Shown piece by piece: positions 46,621-57,959 of a DNA stretch of 64,000 bases (the first letter of the stretch is position 1; every line of letters begins with the position of its first letter). The notes below the pieces were generated by a model that was not told the origin of the DNA, searched no databases, and saw nothing but the letters and a program-made list of their open reading frames with translations. A program made the translations under genes and the position numbers. Location of the stretch: assembly GCA_028015205.1 (NCBI GenBank), contig CM051513.1, positions 48,612,841 through 48,676,840 of the forward strand, in the 5' to 3' direction. This DNA is from Mytilisepta virgata (Eukaryota > Mollusca > Bivalvia > Mytilida > Mytilidae).

Positions 46621-48180
46621 AGCGCGGCCACCAATCGCTCTAAGTCACAGCCAAATGCCGTGAAAGAAAAAAAGTTTAGAGGAATTCCGGTTGTGACCTG
46701 GAGGAAACCATTTACGTGACCTTTTACAGATAGGTCGTACATTATGGTCCCCTATGAGGTTTTTAAAGAGAATATGAAAATTCTAAGAATGTAATCATAA
46801 CCTTTAAACATTCTCCTGTCACATATTAACAGCGTTTTTACATCTGTAATATTATGTTGGCGCAACAACTTTTGGAAGACAGAAGTTGAGGTGTTTCATG
46901 CTGCAGTCTGAATTTCAAATCGTGTTTTCCGGAGCGAAATGGTTGTTTCTAGATCACCCTTTTTATTCAAAACTAATATATTTGCCGACTAAACTTTTCA
47001 AGTCACTTTTAATTAACTAAAGTCTTTGAATTCCCAACAAATACGGACACAAGTGCATGCTGTGACTGAGAGAGACTTGTTATATGACATGGAGGAAGTA
47101 GGTGTGATTTGAATCAATATTTAGAAAATTTAGTAGTGCATTAATATTTGTATATGATATCGCAGTCGCAAGAGTGGTGGTATACTGGAATCACTTTGTT
47201 CGTTCGTCATTCCGTCCGTCATTCGTCCGAAACTTACGCAACAACAATCTCTGCTTTGAGATAAGGTACGCATTAACTTCAATTTAGTTCCTGTGCAGTA
47301 TATTAGTTTGTAATTTAAATTAAAAAAAAATGACCACATACTGAATACCGACTGTGTGTCTGGCCTTCATGTGGCATGTTAATGTTCAACAGGTCCTGGT
47401 GTACATGTATGCATTTATAGTATACATTTGTACATTTTCTTTGTCATTTAAATAAAAATAATGATCACAGACTAAGCACCTTTTCCTACTGTGTGTCTCA
47501 CCTTCACATGACGTGTACATGATACACGAGGCCAAAAAAAAATACTTGTGTACTGAAGAATGGAACTGTTCCTTTGGCGATCCCCCGTGTGAACTTGAAA
47601 TACGACCCGACTTTCTGAAGTCTAAAACAGCTCTAGCTCACCACGAAAAATGTGCGCCATGGTTAAATTCCAAACTATGGAGAACCATGAGACCCTATAT
47701 TTTTTAGCATGTAAACGGAAACACGTATTTAATTTTTTGGCCTAACAGGTCCCCACGTATGCATTTACAGTGTAGCCTTGAAACATAATATAACTCTTTT
47801 CTGGTACCCATTGTATTGCTTATCCAACAATAGTATAGGTGAACGTAAATTACCATTAAATGCACACCGGCGGCAATTCACGATAAACTTCTATTATTGA
47901 GAAAAACAATGCATAGTGTATCGGTAAATAGCAATATCTGGTATACGGCATAGTATCCGTCTTCTCCTTAAAGACATTGTCGCATAAAATTAACTGTACT
48001 ATCTTTGATATAGGTTTATAGTTGCAAAATCCCTCGTCACCTATTTTTTTTTTTTAACCCTGCACCAACAATCCTGTTAACAGACCAGCTTCTTTCCACT
48101 TTTTTACCTATCCAATACGGACTCCCTAACCTCTCCCGCGAGAATCGCGTGTTCTTTCTAGTTTGTGTCGTAGCATGAAA
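46621..48180. repeat. Unrecognised DNA with a 130-140 bp tandem repeat near 47.3-47.8 kb
   Basis: ATGACCACATACTGAATACC and CTGTGTGTCTGGCCTTCATG at 47330 recur as ATGATCACAGACTAAGCACC and CTGTGTGTCTCACCTTCACA at 47461. A third trace (CCCCACGTATGCATTTACAG) is at 47750. A 64-codon frame at 47513-47707 with four cysteines lies in this repeat and is not called as a gene. Confidence 0.45.
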
Positions 48181-48186
48181 ACGAAC

Positions 48187-48253
<67 letters not shown>
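48187..48253. repeat. (AAT)n followed by poly-A
   Basis: About nine AAT triplets run into roughly 40 A residues; the length is likely unreliable in the assembly. It could be a retrotransposon tail, but no element could be recognised upstream. Confidence 0.85.
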
Positions 48254-48254
<1 letters not shown>

Positions 48255-49203
48255 AGACAAAACAACGTATTTTGGACTTTACATTTTATTAGATCTTTTC
48301 GGAACAATAATTTAGTTTTGGACTTTGATATTCTATACTTTGATTTTTAAACAGCTATTTTGAATGTTTTAGAGTTTATTACATGTTTTGCACAACTGAG
48401 TTAATCCCGTCATATTGTTATGTAATGTAAATCCCTTTTCATAAAGAAAAGACGTTTTGAAATCCTAGGTTCTACTATCGCTACCTTTGACTAGATGCAT
48501 TTGATTGTTGTGATGAAGTCAGATGTACTAAAAAATCAATGCAAATTGACATGGACAGTTAAAAGGGCATCCGTGCATGGGTAAAGGCAGTAACTTTTTT
48601 CAACTTAGAAACAAATAATACTTTTAATATTTTATTATTTTACATACATTTTTAACATTTCCCCCCAAAAAAAACCTTTTTGGTTTATGTGTGACACACA
48701 GTAGTATCATTAATAAAACATAGATAAAATGTAAGTATACTGTTTAATATATGTATAAATATAATCTTACTAAAGTTATCATACTATCGCACCAATTCAA
48801 TGATAATCAGCATGACATACATTTGCTGACATCATAAAATAAATATTGTATTAATCTGATTAATAAATGGAAGTTATGAATCTAACATTAATATTTGTAA
48901 GTACATCTTTCATAATTTCAAGACTTCTTGTGTGTAATGACATTATACCTGTACTCTTTACAGATTTCTGAAGTAAAATGAAATCCTGTTTTAAAAGCAG
49001 TTCCAGGTAAGTATTCTTGTTTAACAAATTTATAAATCAACGTAAAGTTTAAAATTATGTTAATATCCCTACCCCTGATCAATACCTTTTAACAACAACA
49101 AATATTCAAGTTTGCATTACTTCAAATAATTGCATACACATGTACAGGTACCATATTCAAATAATAACCGCATGACATAAGAATTCATGAGTATTGGGTA
49201 CAA
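48254..49203. other. Intergenic, nothing recognised
   Basis: AT-rich, no supported gene or bounded repeat. Confidence 0.4.
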
Positions 49204-50625
49204 GAACTAATTGATTGTCATTTGCTTAACGTCCAGTTGTAAATGTTTCAAGCATCTTCGGGATGAGAACCAGTTCAGCAATTTATCAAACAAAAAAGGG
49301 GTTGGACAGGGGAACAAAATTTAACTGTTACTTTAACACGGTGGGCAATCTAATTAAAACTAGAAATTGGTGCCATCATAAACGATGTCATTCCCGCACT
49401 GCACATGTCAAAAAACAATTAACAGTGAAAAATTAGCAATTTCACAATTCCAGTCTGAAAAAATGGAACCCTGAATCAAATTTCAAAATTGAAAACCTTA
49501 CTGCACATCTACACACTTTGAAAAACAATATTATAAACAAAACAAAAAACACCGAAACAAAACATGAATAAGTATTTCCAGAGACAAAGCAAAATTAGAA
49601 ATTTCGCCATTATAGGTTACAAAATTGGAACCCTAAATCGATTTTCAAAATTCAAAACCTTTTCGCACATCTACAGATAATACGGAACAATATTATATAC
49701 AAATAAGTTTGCTAAATCTAAATGGAAAATGAAAGAGGAGTTTTAAGTCACAAGCATAAATTCACTTTTTCCGAAATACACCCTGTGGACCCCAAATTAT
49801 GACACCTTATTGCGCATCTACATACCGTATGTGACAATATTGTACAGAAATTAAAACCATAAAATGAATAAGGAGTTTGTCACAATTTTCGACATTCGAC
49901 CCCTGCGGGCCCCAAATTTGGAAATCAACATTCTTAAAACTGCTTGCGCATCTACATGCAGTAAGTGACAATACTGTATAGAAATTAAATGCTTGAAGTT
50001 AAAAATGAATGAGTTTAGGTCACAAGCTTAAATTTACAATTTTCGAAATTCGACCCCTGTGTGCCCTAATTTTTGAAAAGCGAAATTCTAAAACCTTATT
50101 GCGCATCTGTATATAGTATGTGACAATATTGTATAGAAATTAAATGCATGAAGTTAAAAATGAACGAGTTCTGGAAACAATGTTATCTAACGGACGGACA
50201 GACGGACGGATGGACTGACGGACCGATTACAAATATTTCCTAACTTCATTCGAACAGCAGGGATAATTAGATCGACTAATTGGTCTTCTCAGTCACTGCA
50301 TGTAGGTCTAACAACACTATGCTTTACTTTCTGTTCTGATGACCTTATGCTTATGCCTTCAAAATCACGAAGGCTGAAATCTGATCGGCTGATTGGAAGG
50401 GTCATCAAAACAGAAAGTAAAATGGAGTGTTGTTAGATCTACATGCAGTGACTGAAAGGAGCAATTAGTAGATCCCATTCGAAAACTACAGAAGGGGTTT
50501 TTAGCGCTCGGGGAGCGAGGTATTCTTCAAAACACGTTGGTCCACGCGGTCAGGATTTTCGTATTATGACCTGACATCCCCCCCTTCCCCCAACGGGACG
50601 TTATCGCATATCCGCCAGTGGGACG
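49204..50625 (-). mobile_element. SINE family 3 split by a 1.1-kb insertion
   Basis: On the minus strand the 5' half (GATGTCAGGTCATAATACG to CCTTCTGTAGTTTTCGAA) is at about 50625-50467. The 3' half (TTGTTCCCCTGTCC to GACGTTAAGCAAATGACAATC) is at about 49345-49204. The two halves are contiguous in the copy at 37121-37439, so 49346-50458 is an insertion. The insertion holds a repeat of about 150-bp units (GCGCATCTACATA, GTGACAATATTGTATAGAAA) ending ACGGACGGACAGACGGACGG, and the foldback at 50288-50456. Confidence 0.78.
50288..50456. repeat. Foldback element, arms about 65 bp
   Basis: The left arm contains CAGTCACTGCATGTAGGTCT, AACAACACT and TTACTTTCTGTTCTGATGAC. The right arm has GTCATCAAAACAGAAAGTAA, AGTGTTGTTAGATCTACATG and CAGTGACTG. 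The loop is about 35-40 bp. The arms are clear inverted repeats without coding content, so this is MITE-like. Confidence 0.85.
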
Positions 50626-50812
50626 TGCTAGGCAGCTTTTCCTATGATCAATCAAAGGTGGTACAAGAACTAAACAAGGTAGAATACAATGGAACATGTT
50701 AATAAATTGTGGACAAGGTTTTGATTCCTTATGCTGACAGAATTCTCATATCCGTTTTATTATTTTGTATGGCCGTTGTTGATTCGGAAACATATTTGCA
50801 ATGTCAGGAATA

Positions 50813-51607
50813 CTGTGGATTCATTTATTTTCGTGGATACCAATTTTCGTGGATAGAGGAAAAAGGGCATTTCGTGGGATACCTAAATTCGTGGATTGCT
50901 AGCTTAGAAAAAAATATAAAAAGATGTTGAAATACTCAAATTCATGGCTTGGCACATCAGATATCATGAAAATAGCGCGACAAAACGTGCCGCAGTAAAG
51001 TACTGATTTAAAGCGCACATTAAACAAAAGTCTAACAATCAGATTCTTTAATTTGTAACGGATTAATTAAAGCTTGTCTTGAATTTAACAAGATTAACAA
51101 AATCCGTAATTATTTACTCATTAGGTTAAACAGGTGTGAAATATATATTGACAAAATTGCAATCACTTGTCACCAAATACCTGGGGGCATATACATACAT
51201 ATTTTTAATAGGATTACGATCAATAATTTCTGCTTTATTATCTTTTGACAAGATGTCTATTTAGGATTAAGATTTTTCTTGAATGTTTAAAAAAAAAGAC
51301 GGAACTGAATTCCGCGACACAGTCAAAATCTTTTTAAAGAAAAATTGTTTGAGCGTTTATATCATTGTTACCAAAGACAAAATTACATGAAACACTGTAT
51401 CGTCTACGGATATAGCTAACTCATCATATGTCAGAATTCAAGTACATGCTGTAAAAACGCAATTGTTCAAAACTCCGTGGTTTCAAACTCAGTGCATTTA
51501 AACAAGAGTAAAAATATAATTTTTCGTTGGATATTTAAATTCGTGGTTTAGTGGGACGCACGAAAACCACGAAAATTGGTATACAACGAATATTAATGAA
51601 TCCACAG
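50813..51607. mobile_element. Non-autonomous TA-flanked transposon with GTGGATTCAT ends
   Basis: The left end CTGTGGATTCATTTATTTTC, then CCAATTTTCGTGG, is the inverted repeat of the right end CCACGAAAATTGG, then ATTAATGAATCCACAG. Each is flanked by TA (50811-50812, 51608-51609). The 795-bp interior has repeated TTCGTGG phrases near both ends and no transposase. TA duplication suggests Tc1/mariner-type mobilisation. Confidence 0.82.
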
Positions 51608-51953
51608 TATCTGTTTGATTTGAAACTTATTTAAAAGTTATCGATCACCAAGATTTTTAAGATTAGAAATGTGAACAAAGAAATATTGAAAATACTCAAG
51701 TTTGAAGATAATGTATAGAAATAGATATGGAGCAGATCTATCGATCAAAGCTATCAAAATAACAAATCCAACAAATACAAAATGAGGTAATCAAACAGCT
51801 ATGTACTCAGATTTGGTAACAAGCTCTAAATGTCTAAATATAAAACAATTGAAAAAAAAACCCAATTAAAACTAATTAGGTTTATATATCAACTTTCATT
51901 TATTTATAAATCTAATTGTGCTTATCTAGTATTCCAATCTTATTTTATTATAG

Positions 51954-52445
51954 ATGTGTTTGGTTCTTGTTTATGCGGAAAGAGATGATGCAATAAATAG
52001 ACTTAAGAACATCCGCAGAAGAATATGTAAGTATAATAGGTAATATTATAATTGAAACACCATTCAAAGCTACAACAAGTACTATCTTTAACATAATATA
52101 TACGACGCATTTTCGTTTTTAATTCTTCTCGATCACCCTTTTGTCTTATTTGTTTTCGTAGAATCTATATAAATTTGTTTATTATAGCAATAAACGACAA
52201 GCTCTGGGCTTCATGTAACACATTCATTAGGGTGAGTTACAAAAAAGGTGGTAAAAAGTATTTAATTGGAAATTGTTTCATAATTATTCGTATGTATGTG
52301 CTATTGTAGCGACTTAACTCTCTCTTTCGTCATCACGTTGATACTATTGAATTATTTTTCTTAGATTACAGAACAACAGGGATGTGGACAGCTGAGACAA
52401 AAACAACAACAAAATCCACCAGCATGCCCACTTCCAAAATTACAT
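51954..52445 (+). CDS. Candidate three-exon segment of an unrecognised small gene
   Basis: Three short spliceable exons are seen. 51954-52026 follows TTTATTATAG and ends before GTAAGT, open as MCLVLVYAERDDAINRLKN. 52188-52231 follows TTTATTATAG and ends before GTGAGT, phase-compatible (IRRRI-S-INDKLWASCNTFIR). 52365-52445 follows TTTTTCTTAG and ends before GTAGGT. The last exon is open both in phase 0 (Gln-rich) and in phase 1 (Thr-rich, TKTTTKSTSMPTSK). Its duplicate at 58578-58670 is open only in phase 1. MCLVLVYA could be the end of a signal peptide begun in an upstream exon. No family was recognised; transcript data would be needed to accept it. Confidence 0.35.
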
Positions 52446-52866
52446 GTAGGTTAGCACAAATAATGTGTTGACAATAATATAATGTTCAAAAAGAATTCTG
52501 TTTCCCAAGTGTGTGTAATATTTTATATGAAATTTACGTCCTCTTTGACCGGTCATTCTGTATATTAGGTTAATAATTAACTACCTTTTTCAATTATTAT
52601 TAACAGTAAAATTTGCATAAATTACAAAACGGTTTAGTTTGGTGAAGGGTCGTAAAAATTTTGGTATGCGATTATATGGAACACAATGTTTTAGCTGTCC
52701 GATTAAAAATATTCCTATGTCTTTAGAATTTGATAATGTAAACAAGTTTTCCACAAAATGGATGTGCATAAAACAACATATATTAATAACAAATGAAAAA
52801 AAAAATCATAGTTTTGACAGTGATAATTCCTATTAAAAAATAAGTACATGTATGTCCCAATATATA

Positions 52867-53872
52867 CTAGTCAAAAAAAAGAGACTTTACATCATTTTGC
52901 AGGTTCACGCAGGTGATTAATTCGTACAAGTATTTCAGATTTATCAATATCGACGTGATGTTATTTGACTATCGAGTACTGCTTTTTAATTTTCTTTAGA
53001 AAGACGTAACGTCATTTTTGCTAATTTACGTTTTTTATCAGTTCTTAGATTTGAAATGTATACAGGTGTGTTCGAATTAAATTCAAGGTCATAAATTTTG
53101 TAGTTGGCAGTTGTAAATAAAAGGCCACTAAAAAAAACGTCTCAGTTTACGCGTAAGTCTATGCCCCGGCTACTTCAAAATGAGAGGGTACGTGCGGTTG
53201 GAATGTTTCAAGCTGGAATGACGCAAACGGAGGTAGCAAATAATTTTAATTGCTCTAGAATGACAATTTTCAGATTGCTTGCTCGTGTAAGAGACACTGG
53301 CACAGCATTTGATCGTCGACGTAGTGGTAGACCGCGTAAAAGGACGTTATGTCAAGACAGACACATTGGGATGATCCACATGCGCAATTGCTTTGTCACT
53401 GCTGTAGAGACAGCCAGACATGGTAGACATAACAACAGAATTTCAGACCAAACAGTTCGAAATCGGCTGCGACAGTTTGGACTTCATTCACGTCGTTCAC
53501 TCTCTTGACCAGCGTTTAAACCATGACACAGAACTGCGAAGCGACAGTGGACATGTGCACGTCTTCGATGAAGGTGACACGCTTGGCAGAACTTTCTGTT
53601 CTCTGATGAATCAAAGTTTAATTTGGCATTTAGCAAACATTCGTTACCGGGATGAAATATTGGCAGCTGTTGTACTACCGTTCTTTCGCAGACACCATTT
53701 CAATCATGTTTTCCGGCAAGACAACCCCCGATACCATATTTCAAGCGTTGCGATGAACTTTCTAAATGATTGTTAATGTTGATAATGGTTAAAATATATC
53801 ATTGTAATTGCTCAACATAATATATTATATTATAAATATGGAATGAGATGTAACGTTTCTTTTTCTGACTAG
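52867..53872 (+). mobile_element. Tc1-like transposon, 1006 bp, TA target duplication
   Basis: The left end CTAGTCAAAAAAAAGAGAC, then TTTACATC, matches inverted the right end GATGTAACGTTTC, then TTTTTCTGACTAG. TA flanks both ends (52865-52866 and 53873-53874). It encloses a broken transposase. Elements of this superfamily are usually about 1.3-1.7 kb, so roughly a third of the coding region is deleted. Confidence 0.85.
53157..53776 (+). pseudogene. Tc1-like transposase relic
   Basis: The N-terminal part is intact from about MPRLLQNERVRAVGMFQAGM (53161): a helix-turn-helix (MTQTEVANNFNCSRMTIFRL), a basic GRPRKRT linker and a second paired-like segment (ISDQTVRNRLRQFGLHSRR). After 53505 a stop and frame change follow, with the middle of the catalytic domain, including the first Asp region, mostly missing. 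From about 53630 another frame gives RYRDEILAAVVLPFFRRHHF and QDNPRYH, the second catalytic Asp region. The last Asp/Glu region is absent after MNFLNDC. It cannot encode an active enzyme. Confidence 0.88.
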
Positions 53873-53874
53873 TA

Positions 53875-54410
53875 CATGTATATATGTTTGTGGCAAACGC
53901 ATAGAATTTGTTTTATCTAAACAATAAAATTTGTAAAAACCTATAAATATTATACTGAAAATCTAATATCTGACACAATCCTGAAAACATTAGGTGGCCA
54001 AACATGTCCACCACACCGACGGATGCGACTTTCTTCTCTCTGATATATTGGTATCAATAATCTCTTGACCAATCGGTTCGTATGGTTTGTCGTCAATTAC
54101 TGTATGTACGGAGCTACGCTTGCACTTCACTTAATTCTAATCTATTCTCCCATTTTTGTCGTCACCGCTTGATTGTCAAGCCAAGCTGTTTTGAGTGTCA
54201 GATGGCCTACCGAGGTTAAGTCTTTTTTTTTTTTTTTTTAGAAATGGGTTAAAATTTACAAGCTAATGCGTTCAAAGTTCTCTGCGATAATTAACTATTT
54301 GACCGTTTATTAATGATTGTGAAAACAAATCAATTGCCTTGTCAGAATAAGTAATCTCTTGTTAAATTATGTGATACATTTGTGACATCTTTGTCTATTC
54401 ACTGTTAACT
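53875..54410. other. Spacer before the PLE relic
   Basis: It has a T run at about 54224-54240. From about 54240 the sequence may be the decayed N-terminal part of the following PLE, but this is not secure. Confidence 0.35.
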
Positions 54411-54785
54411 TCTGTTTTAGCAAGACCAAATATTTTCGAAAAGATTTTTCACGATCAGACCCTGATGACAAACGTGAAGATTTTAATTTTTCAATGTACT
54501 GGTTACCCAAATTACATACAATTTTCGTTTTATTTATGTCTGTAGCAAATGTACCATCACTAAATTGTCTGTTCTTTTCACAAAAAATTGTAAAAAAATT
54601 CTCTCAACGTTTTGGATAAATTGGAAACAGTAAATCATCAAGTAATTGCTTCGGACAGTTATGATTTTTCTACATTATATACATCCCTTCGTCAAGATCT
54701 TACCAAAGACAAATTGAGTGCACTTATTAACTGGCCTTTTGCATCTTCTGGTTTAGACTGTATTTGTTGCAACAGTTTTAAAGTA

Positions 54786-55189
54786 TATTAGTATCTTTGG
54801 ATTGTTATTTTGAAACTCCTGGGATGATGCCTCTGCTGGTGGACCCTAGGTCCCCGAGGGTATTCGCCAACCCAGTCGTCAGACTTGTCTGACATGATTA
54901 TTCATTGATTTGTTACAGAAATTCCAGTATTTAGCAAAATTCAAAAATAATAGAAATACTAAGGGTTCATTCCTTGTATTGCACATGGTAGATCTCCTTA
55001 GCTGAAATTTGGCTTCCTATTTCGGTATTTTGGATTGAGTACTTCTTGTTTAATATAAGTTTGGTGTTTGGTCTTCCAAATGTTTCGGTTTTAATGCTGC
55101 TGATGAGAGGTAACTCCTTGAAATGCGTCGTATACAGCATAGTATAAATTTACTGTATCTAATATTAGTATCTTTGGATTGTTATTTTA
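54786..55189 (+). mobile_element. Hammerhead retrozyme insertion, about 1.06 unit
   Basis: This is one complete unit of the 378-bp family in reverse orientation to the array. The 25-bp segment ATTAGTATCTTTGGATTGTT plus ATTTT is present at both ends (GTATCTTTGG at 54791 and 55168, 377 apart). The flanks TTTTAAAG / TTTTAAAG give a target duplication of at least AAAG. One end coincides with the start of the array at 17710 (AAAATAACAATCC on the opposite strand), which fixes the true element terminus 54 nt beyond the ribozyme cut. Confidence 0.85.
55094..55140 (+). ncRNA. Hammerhead ribozyme in the PLE-inserted retrozyme unit
   Basis: The 47 nt are identical to the array ribozymes: ATGCTG, CTGATGA, stem II, GAAA, TGCGTCGTATA, CAGCAT. 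The predicted cut follows 55134 (GTATA/CAGCAT). It is on the same strand as the host PLE. Confidence 0.85.
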
Positions 55190-56834
55190 AAGCATTTTCC
55201 AGTCACTAAAAGTATTCAAATTACAGTTGCTGAATAAGCGATGACACGATCAAAATCCTACACTTCATGCTAGGCAACATTTTTGTTCGTTTTAGCAATA
55301 ATGAATATCGACAGGTCATTGGGATTCCTATGGGTACAAACTGTGCTTCTATTATTGTCCACTTATTTTTATATTGTTATAAAAAAATAATGAAAAACTC
55401 CTTAAGTGTAAAATGCAGAATCATGATAAATTAATTGACATTTTTAACAATAATTGCAAGTACCTTGATAATGTTCTTACTGTTGATAACCCCTAGTTTC
55501 TTAAATATGCAAAAGACATTTATCCTAAAGGCTACATTTGAACAAAGCTTGTATGAATAGTAAATGGTGTTCTTTTTAAGATCTTACTATAAATGTCGAA
55601 AATGGAGAGATACATATTACAATTTATGATAAAAGGGATGATTTTAATTTTCCAATAACTAAATTCCCCTTTCTTCAAGGAGACGTGCATGTGGCACCAT
55701 CGTATGGAGTGTACATGTCACAGCATGTACGTTTTGCATGAATTTGCTCTCGGCTAGAAGATTTTAACGAGCGAAACCATAAGATTACTTTAGAACTTTT
55801 ATTACAGGGTTGTAGATTTCTCAAGCTGCTTAATGTTTTTAAAAAGCTTATAATATGTATCAGCATCTTTTATCTAAATATCCAGCTGCCAGAAAAGCAC
55901 TTATCATGAACGGGGTTTCCTCTCCTAGTTTCTAAATGCAAAAGTCTCGCTAATAACCCTCAGAAAGTTGGTAGTTACTTAAGATCTTTTCACAGTAAGT
56001 GCTACACATGTTAAATTATGTGCAACTCTGTAAAAATTGCTCTTTCTCCCCATGGCTTGAATAGTTTAAATTCACACTGACCTCTCACGAACACTGCCGA
56101 TTTCTATTGAACTCTATGACGAGATAGCATTAAACCCTTTACGGAAGGGTTATTTCAGATTTTTTCGTTTAGTAGAGTATCCGACCTGCAGCTTTCAGAG
56201 CCTTAGCTAGCTTCGATCTAAAGTATGCACCGTCCATTCTTATTTTCAGTTCGAGCAAACGGTCACCTTGTTGGTAATCATACTGTATTAGTGTGTTTTA
56301 TACAACATAGTGTCAGGATAGATAAGGGGGAGTTTTGGGTACCCATAAAAACGGTTTTATCCCGCCACTATTCAGCGTCTGTACCAAGTTAAACTATCTA
56401 GACTCTCTGTTGTTCATGTTTGTGTTTTTTACTCTTAGATGTTATTTTTTGTCGTGCGTTCTATCAGTTGGGTTGCTTTGATTGATGAGTATATCATTGC
56501 TGACCTTTCCTGTTATCCATTTTGTTCCTGTTCGCTTTACAACACGCCAAACGCTCGACTCGGTTCACTTCACGGATGCGAAATTTCTTTTCATTTTTGT
56601 TAACCAACACTGATCACATGTTGCAGACGATGGAATGTCTCGCGCGGCCTGTGACGTCATGACCTATATTTAAGCTTTACGTATACACCAAAAATAGTAC
56701 GCACCTGTTATATATTTATAGAAATTGACATCGGCCAAGTTCCAAATGCAGTGCAATATACTTACATGTAAAGTGAAAATTACGTGCACTTTTGACACAA
56801 CATTGTCATTAACGAAGCAGACCACGCCTACCCT

Positions 56835-57330
56835 TTAATGCTATTGCTTTATTTTCTTTGCTGTCGTCTACTTTTGTTTATTTTATTATTTTTTTTATTC
56901 TTTTTGTTATACATATATAGAGCTCGGCTCCTGACAGAAAAGTTGCTCAGACAGGGGTACGTTGCTCCTAAGTTCTTAAAGTTTTATGGGCGTCATCATG
57001 ACTTGGTTGACAGGTATGAAAAAACCGTTTTCCATATTAAAATGGACCTGTTCCATTGATATTTTCCCTTCCTCATACCGGATTTGACATGGGCAGCATG
57101 GCGGGTGTTCTGCAGGAAGCAGAGTCTGCTTACTCTTCCGGTGCACCTGAGTCTACCCCCGGTTTTTTGGTGGAGTCCATGTTGTTCATATGGTTTTAGT
57201 TTTTTATTGTATTGCACGTATTATTTTGGTTTTGTCTTCGCTGATCTCCGGAGTTTGTCAGTTGTTACGATTTTTCTCTCCTTCGAATATCCCTTTGGTA
57301 TTTCTTGACTTTACATGTATCCTTTTGGTG
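56835..57330 (+). pseudogene. Second PLE fragment: C-terminal end and 3' tail
   Basis: At 56919-57056 the frame reads RARLLTEKLLRQGYVAPKFL and KFYGRHHDLVDRYE, matching the helical end of PLE reverse transcriptases. It is followed by the untranslated tail (GCTTACTCTTCCGGTGCACC, TTTTTTGGTGGAGTCCATG) and ends near CCCTTTGGTATTTCTTGAC. The tail resembles 1095-1250. The upstream RT is missing. Confidence 0.7.
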
Positions 57331-57686
57331 TTTGTTTATTATGTTCCATTTTCGTGTCTTTGTCTTTTCCTAGGATTTCGAATTCATGAACTTTCCAACT
57401 GTTTTGTCGCTTCGGTATGCTATTGCCGATGTTCTGCTTACCATTGAAAGCATCATTGTTCATGCAAAAAGTTTAAAAAAGAATATTGGCAAAAGCGAAA
57501 AAACGTTATGAAAAGTCCGTAAACTCGAATCCCAAGGAAAGGATGACGTCGATGAAAAATGGACCACAATGAACAAAAACAATAAAACATATATAACTGA
57601 AGGAAAATAAAAACATATAATAAACTTAACAAAAATGAATAAAGATTGTCCTAAAAGTTTTTTTTTATGTGAACCCATTATTTTAA

Positions 57687-57959
57687 GGTGGTACCCAACA
57701 CTTTCACTAAAATTAATTTGGCTCGTTTAATTTTCATAAAATTTTGACAAAGTATTTACTTTGACCCATTGACAAAAATTTTAAAATTTCAAAACATTTG
57801 AACCAACCAATTCATCAGAAAAATTACACTGATTGTATAGCAGTTTGACAAACACTAATATTGATCATTGAAAAGCTTAATATTCCCTTAACAACACAAC
57901 GTTATTAAAACGTTTAGCTGATTTTATAGAGTTATCTCCCTGTAGTGTTAGGTACCACC
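57687..57959. mobile_element. MITE with TTAA target duplication (piggyBac-like)
   Basis: The ends GGTGGTACCCAACACT and AGTGTTAGGTACCACC are inverted repeats flanked by TTAA (57683-57686, 57960-57963). The 273-bp interior is non-coding and contains GAGTTATCTCCCTGTAG near the right end. It is a different family from the MITE at 1753-2143 but has the same type of target. Confidence 0.85.

Larger units (their letters stand above)
54415..56540 (+). pseudogene. Penelope-like element reverse transcriptase relic
   Basis: Frame-broken RT pieces lie in order. They are FNFSMYWLPKLH (about 54.49 kb), YDFSTLYTSLRQD (about 54.67 kb, the D-F-S-x-L-Y-T motif typical of PLE RT), GIPMGTNCASII (about 55.32 kb), FPFLQGDVHVAPSYGVYMSQ (about 55.66 kb) and FNERNHKITLELLLQGCRFL (about 55.77 kb). 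The catalytic YxDD-type box could not be found. A 3' tail at 56282-56540 (GGGTACCCATAAAAACGG, ATCCCGCCACTATTCAGC) matches 655-880. The coding region is interrupted at about 54.79-55.19 kb by one hammerhead retrozyme unit, and removing it restores the flanks as contiguous PLE sequence. Confidence 0.82.

Noticed and set aside
47513..47707. Cysteine-containing 64-codon frame
   Set aside because: It lies in a 130-140 bp tandem repeat and shows no secretion signal or known cysteine pattern.
56996..57447. Overlapping frames on both strands
   Set aside because: The region is the untranslated tail of a PLE fragment; only the short part ending near 57056 matches PLE protein.
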